Shown here piece by piece: positions 6,046 through 12,919 of a DNA stretch of 16,788 nucleotides. The translations under genes and the position numbers were made by a program. Location: NCBI GenBank assembly GCA_023247285.1, contig JAHFGU010000020.1, forward strand, positions 1 to 16,788, written 5' to 3'. Numbering within the stretch: the first letter of the stretch is position 1; every line of letters begins with the position of its first letter. This stretch comes from Candidatus Omnitrophota bacterium (GTDB taxonomy: Bacteria > Omnitrophota > Koll11 > Aquiviventales > Aquiviventaceae). The notes beneath the pieces were generated by a model. The model ran no database searches and was not told the origin of the DNA. It worked only from the letters and a program-made list of their open reading frames with translations.

Positions 6046-7419
6046 ATGACCAGCCCTCACCCACACGGGCCTGCGGTTCCTTCGCCGAACGGCGGCCTGC
6101 GCCCCGAACCTGCGGAGCCCGGCCCGGCCTTCGAATCGCTCCAGCTGCACCCTGATCTCTTGAGAGGCATCAAGGACCTGGGGTTCATCCGCCCCACGCC
6201 CATCCAGGCCCAGGCGATCCCGGCGATCCTGGCAGGGCGCGATGTCATCGGCTGCGCGCAGACCGGCACCGGCAAGACCGCCGCGTTCGTCCTGCCGATC
6301 CTCCACCGGCTCCTGCACGGCCCAGGGCGCGGCCGGGTGCGGGCGCTGGCGGTCGCGCCCACGCGCGAGCTGGCCCTCCAATCCATGGAGCATCTCCGGG
6401 CGCTCTCGCGCTACGTGCCGCTCAAGGGTGCGGCGATCTTCGGCGGGGTGCCGATGGACCCCCAGATCCAGGCGCTGGCGCGCGGGCTCGACATCATCTC
6501 CGCCACCCCGGGCCGGCTGCTGGACCACGTCTATGAAGGCCGCATCGATTTCGGCGACCTGCAGGTCCTGGTGCTGGATGAGGCCGACCGCATGCTCGAC
6601 ATGGGGTTCTTGCCTGACATCCGCCGGATCATCCGGCTGCTGCCGGCGCGCCGGCAAAACCTCTTGTTCTCCGCGACGATGCCGGATCCGATCCTCCAGT
6701 TGGCTCGGGAGATTCTCCATGACCCGGTGACGATCCAGATCGGGACGCGGGCGACCCCGGCGGTCGGCATCCGGCACGCGGTCTATCCGGTCCCGCGGCG
6801 GCTGAAGACGGCGCTGCTGCTGAAGCTGCTGGGCAATCCGGAGCTGAGCTCGGTGCTCGTGTTCACGCGCACGAAGATCGCCTCGAGCAAGCTCGCCCAC
6901 CACTTGGAGCGGCAGGGCGTGCGGGTCTCGGTGCTGCACGGCGATCTCAGCCAGAGCCAGCGGCTGCGCGCGCTCGAGCGCTTCCGGCACGGGCGCAGCC
7001 AGGTGCTCGTAGCGACGGACATCGCGGCGCGCGGCCTGGACATCGATGAGATCAGCCACGTCATCAACTACGACGTGCCGAACACCCCGGAGGATTATAT
7101 CCACCGCATCGGCCGCACCGCGCGCGCCGAGGCGACGGGCGATGCCTTCACGCTCCTCGATCAGGAGGAAGAGCCGCAGATCCGCGACATCGAGCGCACG
7201 CTCAACCGCACCTTGCCTCGCGTGACCTTGCCGCAATTCGACTATCATGCCGGAGCCGATCCCCGGCGCGTGACGCCCCACCTCCAGCCGCACGGCCACC
7301 AGCCACACGGCCATGCGGCAGGACGGCGGCGGAGGCGCGGGGGCCGGCGACACCACCCCGGGGACCGGGGGCACAGGCCGGCGCAGAGCGGGACGTCCAC
7401 CGCAGGAGGTGGGGGATGA
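6046..7419 (+). CDS. rhlE: DEAD-box ATP-dependent RNA helicase, RhlE-type
   Basis: 457 residues. All DEAD-box motifs are present in order: isolated aromatic F29, Q motif RPTPIQ (49-54), motif I AQTGTGKT (71-78), Ia PTRELA (105-110), Ib TPGRLLD (154-160), II DEAD (178-181), III SAT (209-211), IV VLVFTRTK (270-277), V ATDIAARGLDI (323-333) and VI HRIGRTAR (353-360). The C-terminal tail (about 402-457) is rich in His, Arg and Gly (PHGHQPHGH, GRRRRRGGRRHH), as in RhlE-like proteins that bind RNA non-specifically. It would unwind RNA duplexes in ribosome assembly or RNA decay. Which subfamily (RhlE, CshA or DeaD) is less certain. The stop overlaps the next start (ATGA). Confidence 0.95.
   Translation: MTSPHPHGPAVPSPNGGLRPEPAEPGPAFESLQLHPDLLRGIKDLGFIRPTPIQAQAIPAILAGRDVIGCAQTGTGKTAAFVLPILHRLLHGPGRGRVRALAVAPTRELALQSMEHLRALSRYVPLKGAAIFGGVPMDPQIQALARGLDIISATPGRLLDHVYEGRIDFGDLQVLVLDEADRMLDMGFLPDIRRIIRLLPARRQNLLFSATMPDPILQLAREILHDPVTIQIGTRATPAVGIRHAVYPVPRRLKTALLLKLLGNPELSSVLVFTRTKIASSKLAHHLERQGVRVSVLHGDLSQSQRLRALERFRHGRSQVLVATDIAARGLDIDEISHVINYDVPNTPEDYIHRIGRTARAEATGDAFTLLDQEEEPQIRDIERTLNRTLPRVTLPQFDYHAGADPRRVTPHLQPHGHQPHGHAAGRRRRRGGRRHHPGDRGHRPAQSGTSTAGGGG
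7404..7410 (+). promoter_or_regulatory. Strong ribosome-binding site AGGAGGT
   Basis: AGGAGGT, a perfect anti-Shine-Dalgarno complement, lies 5 nt before the ATG at 7416 and inside the coding end of the helicase gene. It shows that canonical initiation operates in this genome, in contrast to the leaderless-looking starts at the heads of several transcription units. Confidence 0.8.
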
Positions 7420-7658
7420 CAGGCAGCGGCGCAGGGTGTGTCGTCTGCAAGATCGTGGGCCTGTTGGTCGGGATCGGCGCGCTCAACTGGGGCCTGGTCG
7501 GGCTGTTTCACGTGGATCTCGTCGCCAAAGTGTTGGGCGACATGACGACCGGGGCGCGCGTGGTGTATGGCCTGATCGGATTGGCCGGCGCGCTGAAGCT
7601 GCTCTCGCTGGTCAAGGCGTGTCCGTGCCAGAAGGACGGCTGCTGCGCCAAGAGCTGA
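7416..7658 (+). CDS. DUF378-family small membrane protein
   Basis: 80 residues. Two hydrophobic helices enclose the family signature: VGIGALNWGLVGLFHVDLVAKVLG (about 19-42), then RVVYGLIGLAGALKLLSL (48-65), which closely follows the DUF378 (YuzA-like) pattern of G-A-L-N-W-G-L-V-G and V-Y-x-L-x-G-L-A-G. Function unknown in the family. Unusually, both ends are Cys-rich: GCVVCK at the N-terminus and CPCQKDGCCAKS at the C-terminus, six Cys in total, which could bind metal or form disulfides. It has a strong ribosome-binding site and overlaps the helicase stop codon, so it is co-transcribed with the helicase. Confidence 0.85.
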   Translation: MTGSGAGCVVCKIVGLLVGIGALNWGLVGLFHVDLVAKVLGDMTTGARVVYGLIGLAGALKLLSLVKACPCQKDGCCAKS

Positions 7659-7666
7659 GGGTGTGA

Positions 7667-8455
7667 ATGCGCGCGCCGCGGATCCTGCAGCCGGGGGAAG
7701 GCGAGACCGTCAAGCTGGGGCCGCCGTCGTCGGCTCAGTTCGCCATCACCGTGGATCCGCAGCGCGACGGCACGGCGTTCGCCATGGGCACGCTGACCCT
7801 GTCGCCCGGCGGCAGTGTGCCGGCGCTCAGGCAGCTTGAACGGGAGCTCGTGCTGGTCGTGCAAAAAGGCCAGGGTCGGGCGACGGTCGCCGGGCAGAGC
7901 AAGACGGTGCTCCCAGGCATGGCGGTCACCGTGCCGCGCGGCGTCTGGCACGACCTCCGCAACACCGGCACCGGGGTCTTCCAGTGCGTGTGGGTGTCGG
8001 CGCCGCCGGGGTTTGAAGCGTACGTGCGGGAGCTCGCGCAGACTGGCGCAGCCGGCGCGCAAGACATTGCGCGGCGCCATGGGGTCGAGTTTCGAGAGGC
8101 CGGCCCTGCGGCGCCTGCCGCGACGACGGGCGTAGCTCCTCCGGCGAGCGCGCCTCCAGGAGGCCAGGGCCGGCGACCAGGTCGGCGGCGTCGACGAGGA
8201 GGAAAAGGTCGGCGGCGCGCATCAACGGCTGTACAGCAGGCGCCTACGCCAGCCGCCCCGGCGCCGGTGGCTCGTCCTTCCGCGCCGGTTCCTTCCGCCG
8301 CATCGCCCGCTGGAGCCAAGCCTCCCCCGCGCAAGAGCGAATCCCCGGCGGGTTCGCGGCCTCGACGGGGCCGCCGCTACGGCCGCGTCAAGGAAGTCTA
8401 CATGGAAGGCCGCTGGGTTCGGCTCACCGGCGAAGGCCCGGTGATCTCGACGTAG
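7667..8455 (+). CDS. Cupin-domain protein with Arg/Pro/Ala-rich tail
   Basis: 262 residues. Residues 25-115 form a cupin barrel. Motif 2 is intact, G84-x5-P90-x-G92-x2-H95-x3-N99 (GMAVTVPRGVWHDLRN). Motif 1, expected around residues 48-68 (PGGSVPALRQLERELVLVVQKG), has lost both metal-binding His and keeps only Glu. Metal binding is therefore doubtful. From about 145 the protein is low-complexity, with an Arg/Gly cluster (GRRPGRRRRRGGKGRRR, 168-184), a Pro/Ala/Ser stretch, and a conserved-looking end RRYGRVKEVYMEGRWVRLTGEGPV. The basic tail suggests nucleic-acid binding, in keeping with the helicase two genes upstream; this is inference. GAGGG lies just before the ATG. A hairpin repeat begins at the stop codon. 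Confidence 0.75.
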   Translation: MRAPRILQPGEGETVKLGPPSSAQFAITVDPQRDGTAFAMGTLTLSPGGSVPALRQLERELVLVVQKGQGRATVAGQSKTVLPGMAVTVPRGVWHDLRNTGTGVFQCVWVSAPPGFEAYVRELAQTGAAGAQDIARRHGVEFREAGPAAPAATTGVAPPASAPPGGQGRRPGRRRRRGGKGRRRASTAVQQAPTPAAPAPVARPSAPVPSAASPAGAKPPPRKSESPAGSRPRRGRRYGRVKEVYMEGRWVRLTGEGPVIST

Positions 8456-8492
8456 AATTCGGGGACAGCCACCGAATTCCATCCCCGAATTC
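8455..8492. repeat. REP-like hairpin repeat, shortened copy
   Basis: The left part (8456-8479) repeats the left arm of the element at 126-194 including the core GGGGACAGCCACCGAATTC. The right arm is reduced to TCCCCGAATTC (8482-8492), which still pairs exactly with GAATTCGGGGA (8455-8465) across a 16-nt loop. The internal part of the full copy is missing. It abuts the TAG stop codon of the cupin gene (8453-8455) and could serve as a 3'-end hairpin for that operon. Confidence 0.8.
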
Positions 8493-8531
8493 CCGCGTGA
8501 ATTTCAGATGAAGACTTCCGCGCTGTGGGTG

Positions 8532-8537
8532 TAGAAT
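8532..8537 (+). promoter_or_regulatory. -10 box for the signalling operon
   Basis: TAGAAT (five of six matches to TATAAT), preceded directly by TG, ends 6 nt before the ATG at 8544. The -35 region at 17-nt spacing (8509-8514, TGAAGA) is poor. No Shine-Dalgarno is present, so a leaderless transcript is predicted. Confidence 0.5.
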
Positions 8538-8543
8538 GGCCGT

Positions 8544-9554
8544 ATGCGCTGGTCCGTGGTCGCCGGCGTGCTGCTGGTTGTCGCCGGCCTCCTCTCTTGG
8601 TTTACGTGGCGCCAGCTGCATCCCCCAACTACCGTCCTGCGCACCTCCGGCCTTCCGCTCCGGGTCAGCCATACCGCTCAGCCTGGCCAGTTCTGGGTCG
8701 ATCTGGCCGAACGGCAAGGCTGGTTCCAGGAGGCGGGCCTCACAGTTGAATTGGCGGAGCCGCGTCCGGAAGACGCGCCGTTCGCGCGGCTCGCCTCTGG
8801 CGCGGTGGATGCCGAGCCCGGCTCCTTGTTCGAACTGATCCGCGCCAGAGCCCAAGACGCGGACCTGGTCCTCGTGGTGCTCTGCGCCCAGTCCTTTGGA
8901 GCCGACGGGCTGGTCTCGCGGGAAGACATCGACAGCATCCAGAGCCTGCGCGGCAAGCGGATCGGCGTCGCGCGCGGCTCGCAGGCGGAATTCCTGCTCA
9001 GCGTGGCGCTGCAGCGGCGCGGGTTGCGGCTGCAGGATGTCACCGTGGTCGACCTCCAGGGCCAGGCGCTGGTGGATGCCTTCGCCTACGGCGACGTGGA
9101 AGCGCTCGCCGCGTCCGAGCCGCTGCTCTCCGACGCGCTGCGCCGCGCCGCCGGCCGGCGGCTCTTCGACACGTCACAGCTGCCCGGCGTGATCGCCCAG
9201 GGCTACGCGGTCAAGCGCGAGCTCATCGAGCGGCGGCCCGCGGATGTGCAGGCCTTCATGAACGTCTGGCGCCGGGCTGCCACGTTTCTCCGCGAGCGGC
9301 CGGAAGAGGCCTTTGCCATGCTGGCCGAGGCGTATCAGAAAAAGCCCGGGGCGCTGGAGGCCTCCTGCCAGCGGTTCACGCTGCTGGGCCTGCGAGACAA
9401 TCTGACCGCCTTCGCGTACGCGACCGGGTTTGAGTCGCTGCACGGCGCCGCCCGGCAAATCAATGCGTTCCTGATGCAGCAGGGCCTGGCCGATCAGGAG
9501 ATCGACTCCACCGAATTCCTGGACGCCCAGTTTATCCGCACCCTCCGCTTGTAG
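8544..9554 (+). CDS. Membrane-anchored NMT1/SsuA-type substrate-binding protein
   Basis: 336 residues. A hydrophobic N-terminal segment (about 4-22) with no lipobox Cys suggests a membrane anchor or uncleaved signal. The rest is a type II periplasmic binding fold of the ABC nitrate/sulfonate/thiamine-precursor class: FWVDLAERQGWFQEAGLTVEL (50-70), the DAEPGSLFEL ligand-loop region, LRGKRIGVARGSQAEFLL (start of lobe two), and the late PADVQAFMNVWRRAATFLRERPEEAFAML helix typical of SsuA/TauA proteins. No permease or ATPase gene is nearby; instead a sensor kinase follows after 10 nt, so it probably presents a ligand to the kinase. The ligand cannot be read from sequence. Confidence 0.8.
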   Translation: MRWSVVAGVLLVVAGLLSWFTWRQLHPPTTVLRTSGLPLRVSHTAQPGQFWVDLAERQGWFQEAGLTVELAEPRPEDAPFARLASGAVDAEPGSLFELIRARAQDADLVLVVLCAQSFGADGLVSREDIDSIQSLRGKRIGVARGSQAEFLLSVALQRRGLRLQDVTVVDLQGQALVDAFAYGDVEALAASEPLLSDALRRAAGRRLFDTSQLPGVIAQGYAVKRELIERRPADVQAFMNVWRRAATFLRERPEEAFAMLAEAYQKKPGALEASCQRFTLLGLRDNLTAFAYATGFESLHGAARQINAFLMQQGLADQEIDSTEFLDAQFIRTLRL

Positions 9555-9564
9555 CCGTTCCCCC

Positions 9565-12285
9565 ATGAAGTTTTCCCGCGCGCTCGCCCTATGGACTACC
9601 GTCGGCGTCACCGCCGTCATGCCGGCCGTCGGGTGGGCCGGGTTCCTGCTCTCCCGCGCGTTTCTCAAGGACGCGATCCAGGAATTCCAAATGCAGGTGG
9701 CGCGGCACACCATGGATGCGATCGACCGGCTGCTGTATCAGAGCCTGAAAGAGTTCGAGGCGCTCAGCCAGACGGATGAGTTGGCCGAGGCGCTGGCGGC
9801 GGCCGAGCCGCCGGCCGATCCCGCAGCCGTTCCGCCGGGGCCTGCCCCGGCGCAGCGGGCGCAGGCGGTGCTGGACGCGATGGCGCGCTCGTCGGTCCGG
9901 TGGGATCTGCTCAAGGTGGTTGACGCGCACGGCCGCGTGCTGGCCTCCACCCGCGCTGGCCCCTCGGCGCTCACGCTCACGGCGCAGGATCGCGAGGCGC
10001 TCACGCAGGCGCTGGTCCAGAGTCGGCACGTCTCGGACGTCGTGCGCTCGGCGGAAACCGGCCGCCCGACCATGGTGGTCGCCTCCGCCGTGCAGGCCGG
10101 GGCGCCGGCGGATCGGTATGCGGCCGGGGGTGCGGTCCTCGGGCAGCTCGCCTGGCCGCTGGTGCTGGAGCTGCTCGACGGGCTTGACGCGCACGACCGG
10201 GTTCGGCTCGTCAACAGCCAGGGCCGGGTGATCGCTGCGCCGACGCGCGAGCGCAGCCGCATTCTGGAGGAGGACGTGCTCGCGCTGCCCCTGGTCCGCC
10301 GGACGCTGCTGAGCGGGGCGCCATCCGCAGATCTGTATCCATCGACAAGCCCAGGCGCCGGCCGGGTCTTGGGCGTGATGGTGGCGCAGCTGGGCTACTT
10401 GGATCATCCCGGGCACGGCTGGGGCCTGCTGATCGAGCGGCCGTCTGCGCTCGTGTTTGCGCCGGTGCGGAAGCTCGGCCGCGTCTTCAGCGTGCTCGTG
10501 CTGGGCGCCTTGGCTGTGCTCATCATGCTGCTCTCCGGCATCGGCGCCGAACTGACCAAGCCCATCGAGCGCCTGACGTACACGGCCCGGCTGATCGCGG
10601 CCGGCAAGCTGGACACGCGGGCAGCACCCTCCCGCGTCCACGAGGTCGGCCTGCTGGCCAATGCGTTCAACCGCATGATCGATTCGCTCACCGCGGAGAT
10701 TGCGGAGCGCAAGCGCCTCGAGTGGCGCTTGGCGGCGCAGTATAGTGTCAGCCGCGTGCTGGCGGAGGCGGCCGAGGACGCCATCCCGCAGGTCTTGCAG
10801 GCGGCGTGCACCGCGCTCGACTGGCCTTGGGGCGAGTTTTGGGTGGTGGACCGCGGCGCGAACCTGCTGCGCTGCGCCGAGGTCTGGCACCGCGACGGGC
10901 TGGCGGAGGCGGCCGCGGCCGCGCGTCAGGCGACCTGCCCGCTGGACGCGGGATTCCCGGGCCGCGTTGTGTCAGCCGGCGAGCCGGTTTGGATCCAGGA
11001 TCTCACGAAGGAAGCCGAGGATGCGCCGCGCCCGCTGCCCGCCGCGTATCATGCCGCGCTCGGCGTGCCGGTGTCGCTGGGCCGCGAGGTGGTCGGCGTT
11101 CTCGCGTTCCTTCACGAGCAACAGCCGAAGCCTGACGACGACTTGCTGGCCACGGTGGCGGCCATCAGCGGCCAGCTCGGCCAGTACTTGCTGCGCAAGC
11201 AGGGGGAGGAGGCGCGGCAGCGGCTGGCGGCGATCGTGGATTCCTCCGCGGATGCGATTATCGGCGAGACCCTCGGCGGCCGGATCACGAGCTGGAACCG
11301 CGGAGCGGAGCGGCTCTACGGGTACGCGGCTGAAGAGATCCTCGGGCTATCGGCGACGCGCCTGGTGCCGCGCGACCGGTCCGAGGAACACGCCAAGCTG
11401 CTCCAGCGCCTCAAGCGGGGCGAGCCGGTGGAGGATGTGGAGACGGTGCGCCTGCGCAAAGACGGCTCGCCGGTGGACGTCTCCCTGACCCTCTCGCCGA
11501 TCCGGGACGCCACCGGCTGGCTGATCGGGACCTCGGCGATCGCGCGCGACATCGCCGAGCGCAAGCAGGCGCAGCTGCGGCTTGAGGAGGCGATGCGCCT
11601 GAGGGCCGAGTTCATTTCGATGGTTTCGCACGAGCTGCGCACGCCGCTGGGCATCATCCAGGAGGGATTGGATCTCGTGCTGGACGGCTCGGCCGGCGCG
11701 CTGAACCCGGAACAGCGGGAGTATCTCGACACCGCGAAGCGCAACGTCGATCGCCTGCGGCGCCTCATCACCGATGTGCTCGATTACCAGAAGCTGGAGG
11801 CCGGCCGGATGGAGGTCGCGCTCAGCGAAGAAGATCTCAACGCCTTGGCGGCCGACGTGGCGCACGAGTTCGAGCCGGTGGCGGAGAAGAAAGGCCTGCG
11901 CATCGTCACGCGCTTGGCGCCGGGCCTGCCGAAGGTGTCGTGCGACCGAGACAAGATCATCCAGGTGCTCACGAACTTCCTCAACAACGCGGTGAAGTTC
12001 GCCGAGCAGGGCACCATCACGGTGTCCACGAAACGGGACGCGGACTGGATCCGTCTAGCGGTCACGGATGAGGGGGAGGGGATTTCGCTCGAGGGCCAGG
12101 CGAAATTGTTCCAGCCCTTCAGCCGGATCGCCGCGCCCGCCGGCCGCCGCAAGCCGGGCGGGACCGGCCTGGGGTTGGCCATCGCCAAGCGCATCATCAC
12201 CCTGCACAAGGGCTACATCGGGGTGGAATCAGCGCCGGGCAAGGGCGCGACATTTTATTTCACCATGAAAGGGATGCCGCCATGA
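9565..12285 (+). CDS. Hybrid-sensing histidine kinase (dCache-HAMP-GAF-PAS-HisKA-HATPase)
   Basis: 906 residues. TM1 at about 7-29; a periplasmic dCache-like domain at about 30-300, with the paired strands LLKVVDAHGRVLAST and RVRLVNSQGRVIAAPT; TM2 at 307-327; HAMP 328-381; GAF about 387-548; PAS about 553-665 (IVDSSADAIIGETLGGRITSWN). The HisKA domain has phospho-acceptor H689 in MVSHELRTPLG. The ATPase domain has N box NFLNNAVKF (804-812), G1 DEGEGIS, F box FQPF and G2 GGTGLGLAIAK (865-875). It autophosphorylates on H689 and should pass the phosphate to the receiver protein encoded next. Its periplasmic domain could bind ligand directly or contact the upstream binding protein. No Shine-Dalgarno is evident. 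The stop overlaps the next start (ATGA). Confidence 0.93.
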   Translation: MKFSRALALWTTVGVTAVMPAVGWAGFLLSRAFLKDAIQEFQMQVARHTMDAIDRLLYQSLKEFEALSQTDELAEALAAAEPPADPAAVPPGPAPAQRAQAVLDAMARSSVRWDLLKVVDAHGRVLASTRAGPSALTLTAQDREALTQALVQSRHVSDVVRSAETGRPTMVVASAVQAGAPADRYAAGGAVLGQLAWPLVLELLDGLDAHDRVRLVNSQGRVIAAPTRERSRILEEDVLALPLVRRTLLSGAPSADLYPSTSPGAGRVLGVMVAQLGYLDHPGHGWGLLIERPSALVFAPVRKLGRVFSVLVLGALAVLIMLLSGIGAELTKPIERLTYTARLIAAGKLDTRAAPSRVHEVGLLANAFNRMIDSLTAEIAERKRLEWRLAAQYSVSRVLAEAAEDAIPQVLQAACTALDWPWGEFWVVDRGANLLRCAEVWHRDGLAEAAAAARQATCPLDAGFPGRVVSAGEPVWIQDLTKEAEDAPRPLPAAYHAALGVPVSLGREVVGVLAFLHEQQPKPDDDLLATVAAISGQLGQYLLRKQGEEARQRLAAIVDSSADAIIGETLGGRITSWNRGAERLYGYAAEEILGLSATRLVPRDRSEEHAKLLQRLKRGEPVEDVETVRLRKDGSPVDVSLTLSPIRDATGWLIGTSAIARDIAERKQAQLRLEEAMRLRAEFISMVSHELRTPLGIIQEGLDLVLDGSAGALNPEQREYLDTAKRNVDRLRRLITDVLDYQKLEAGRMEVALSEEDLNALAADVAHEFEPVAEKKGLRIVTRLAPGLPKVSCDRDKIIQVLTNFLNNAVKFAEQGTITVSTKRDADWIRLAVTDEGEGISLEGQAKLFQPFSRIAAPAGRRKPGGTGLGLAIAKRIITLHKGYIGVESAPGKGATFYFTMKGMPP

Positions 12286-12689
12286 CCCGCCGACCCACCA
12301 TCCTCGTGGTGGACGACGACCCGGATTATCTCTCGCTGGTGACCTCCCGGCTGACCTCGCGCGGGTATGCGGTGGTCTCCGCGGCGGATGGCCGGGCCGG
12401 GCTGGAGCTGGCGCAGCAGCAGCCGCCGGATCTCATCATCCTCGATCTGCTGCTGCCGCGGCTGAACGGGTATGAGGTCTGCACGCTCTTGAAGCAGGAC
12501 ACGCGCTACCGCCAGATCCCGATCATCATGTTCAGCGGCAAAATCGGGCGCAAAGACCGCGACACCGCACTCGCGTGCGGGGCGGATGCGTACGTCACGA
12601 AACCGTACACGACCGAGGAGCTCTTCAAGGAAATCGGGCGCCTGTTGGGCGCCCCGCCCGCCGCCAGCGCGGCAGGGGGCGCGGGGTGA
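12282..12689 (+). CDS. Single-domain response regulator (receiver only)
   Basis: 135 residues forming one receiver domain. The acidic pocket D11-D12-D13 is in ILVVDDDPDY, the phospho-acceptor is D55 in LIILDLLLPRLNGYEV, the switch residue is S85 (IIMFSGK), and the conserved Lys is K107 in VTKPY. No output domain follows; the end is an Ala/Gly-rich tail. It overlaps the kinase stop by ATGA, so the two are made together. Without a DNA-binding domain it must act by protein contact, as a CheY-like effector or a phosphorelay intermediate. The pilus operon elsewhere in the window is one conceivable target, but nothing in the sequence links them. Confidence 0.92.
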   Translation: MTRRPTILVVDDDPDYLSLVTSRLTSRGYAVVSAADGRAGLELAQQQPPDLIILDLLLPRLNGYEVCTLLKQDTRYRQIPIIMFSGKIGRKDRDTALACGADAYVTKPYTTEELFKEIGRLLGAPPAASAAGGAG

Positions 12690-12690
12690 G

Positions 12691-12903
12691 CTACTCGACG
12701 GAGAAACGGTGCAGGACGACGAAGAGCAGGACCAGCGCGGCCAGCGAGACCGCGTTCAACGCGACGAGCCAAACCCACCACCGGCGCACTTTGGCGCGCC
12801 GCTTCCAGATGCGAAAGGCGCCGGTCCACGTGGCGCACCGGTTGACGACCCACAGCGACAGCTTGAGCGGGCTGGCGATGCCGAGCCATGCAGGCCAAAG
12901 CAT
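12691..12903 (-). CDS. Small basic membrane protein, function unknown
   Basis: 70 residues, on the opposite strand to its neighbours. The protein has a hydrophobic patch at the N-terminus (MLWPAWLGIASPLKLSLWVV), a basic middle (RIWKRRAKVRRWW) and one clear membrane helix near the C-terminus (WLVALNAVSLAALVLLFVVL, about 45-64). The positive-inside rule places the basic segment in the cytoplasm. I do not recognise a family. Support for a real gene comes from the extended -10 box 7 nt before its ATG and the absence of any credible plus-strand gene here. It converges on the response regulator, with its stop codon 1 bp beyond that gene's end. Confidence 0.65.
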   Translation of the reverse strand: MLWPAWLGIASPLKLSLWVVNRCATWTGAFRIWKRRAKVRRWWVWLVALNAVSLAALVLLFVVLHRFSVE

Positions 12904-12910
12904 GACGACG

Positions 12911-12919
12911 ATTGTACCA
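12911..12919 (-). promoter_or_regulatory. Extended -10 promoter for the small minus-strand protein
   Basis: Read on the minus strand the sequence is TGG TACAAT, an extended -10 with five of six matches. Seven nucleotides separate it from the ATG at 12903-12901. It overlaps the start codon of the divergent plus-strand gene (ATG 12919-12921), so initiation in the two directions could interfere. Confidence 0.55.

Noticed and set aside
5752..7374. Long minus-strand open frame (540 codons) opposite the helicase and the MITE-like element
   Set aside because: It is antisense to a helicase with every motif intact, is rich in Arg, His, Asp and Gln as expected of a GC-rich shadow frame, and shows no domain.
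8544..9554. Component of a complete ABC transporter
   Set aside because: No permease or ATPase gene is adjacent on either strand; the neighbours are a repeat and a sensor kinase.
12586..12918. Upstream extension of the transglutaminase-like frame
   Set aside because: It lies over the response regulator end and the minus-strand small gene, has low-complexity Arg/Pro-rich translation, and the ATG at 12919 is directly followed by a normal membrane-anchor N-terminus.
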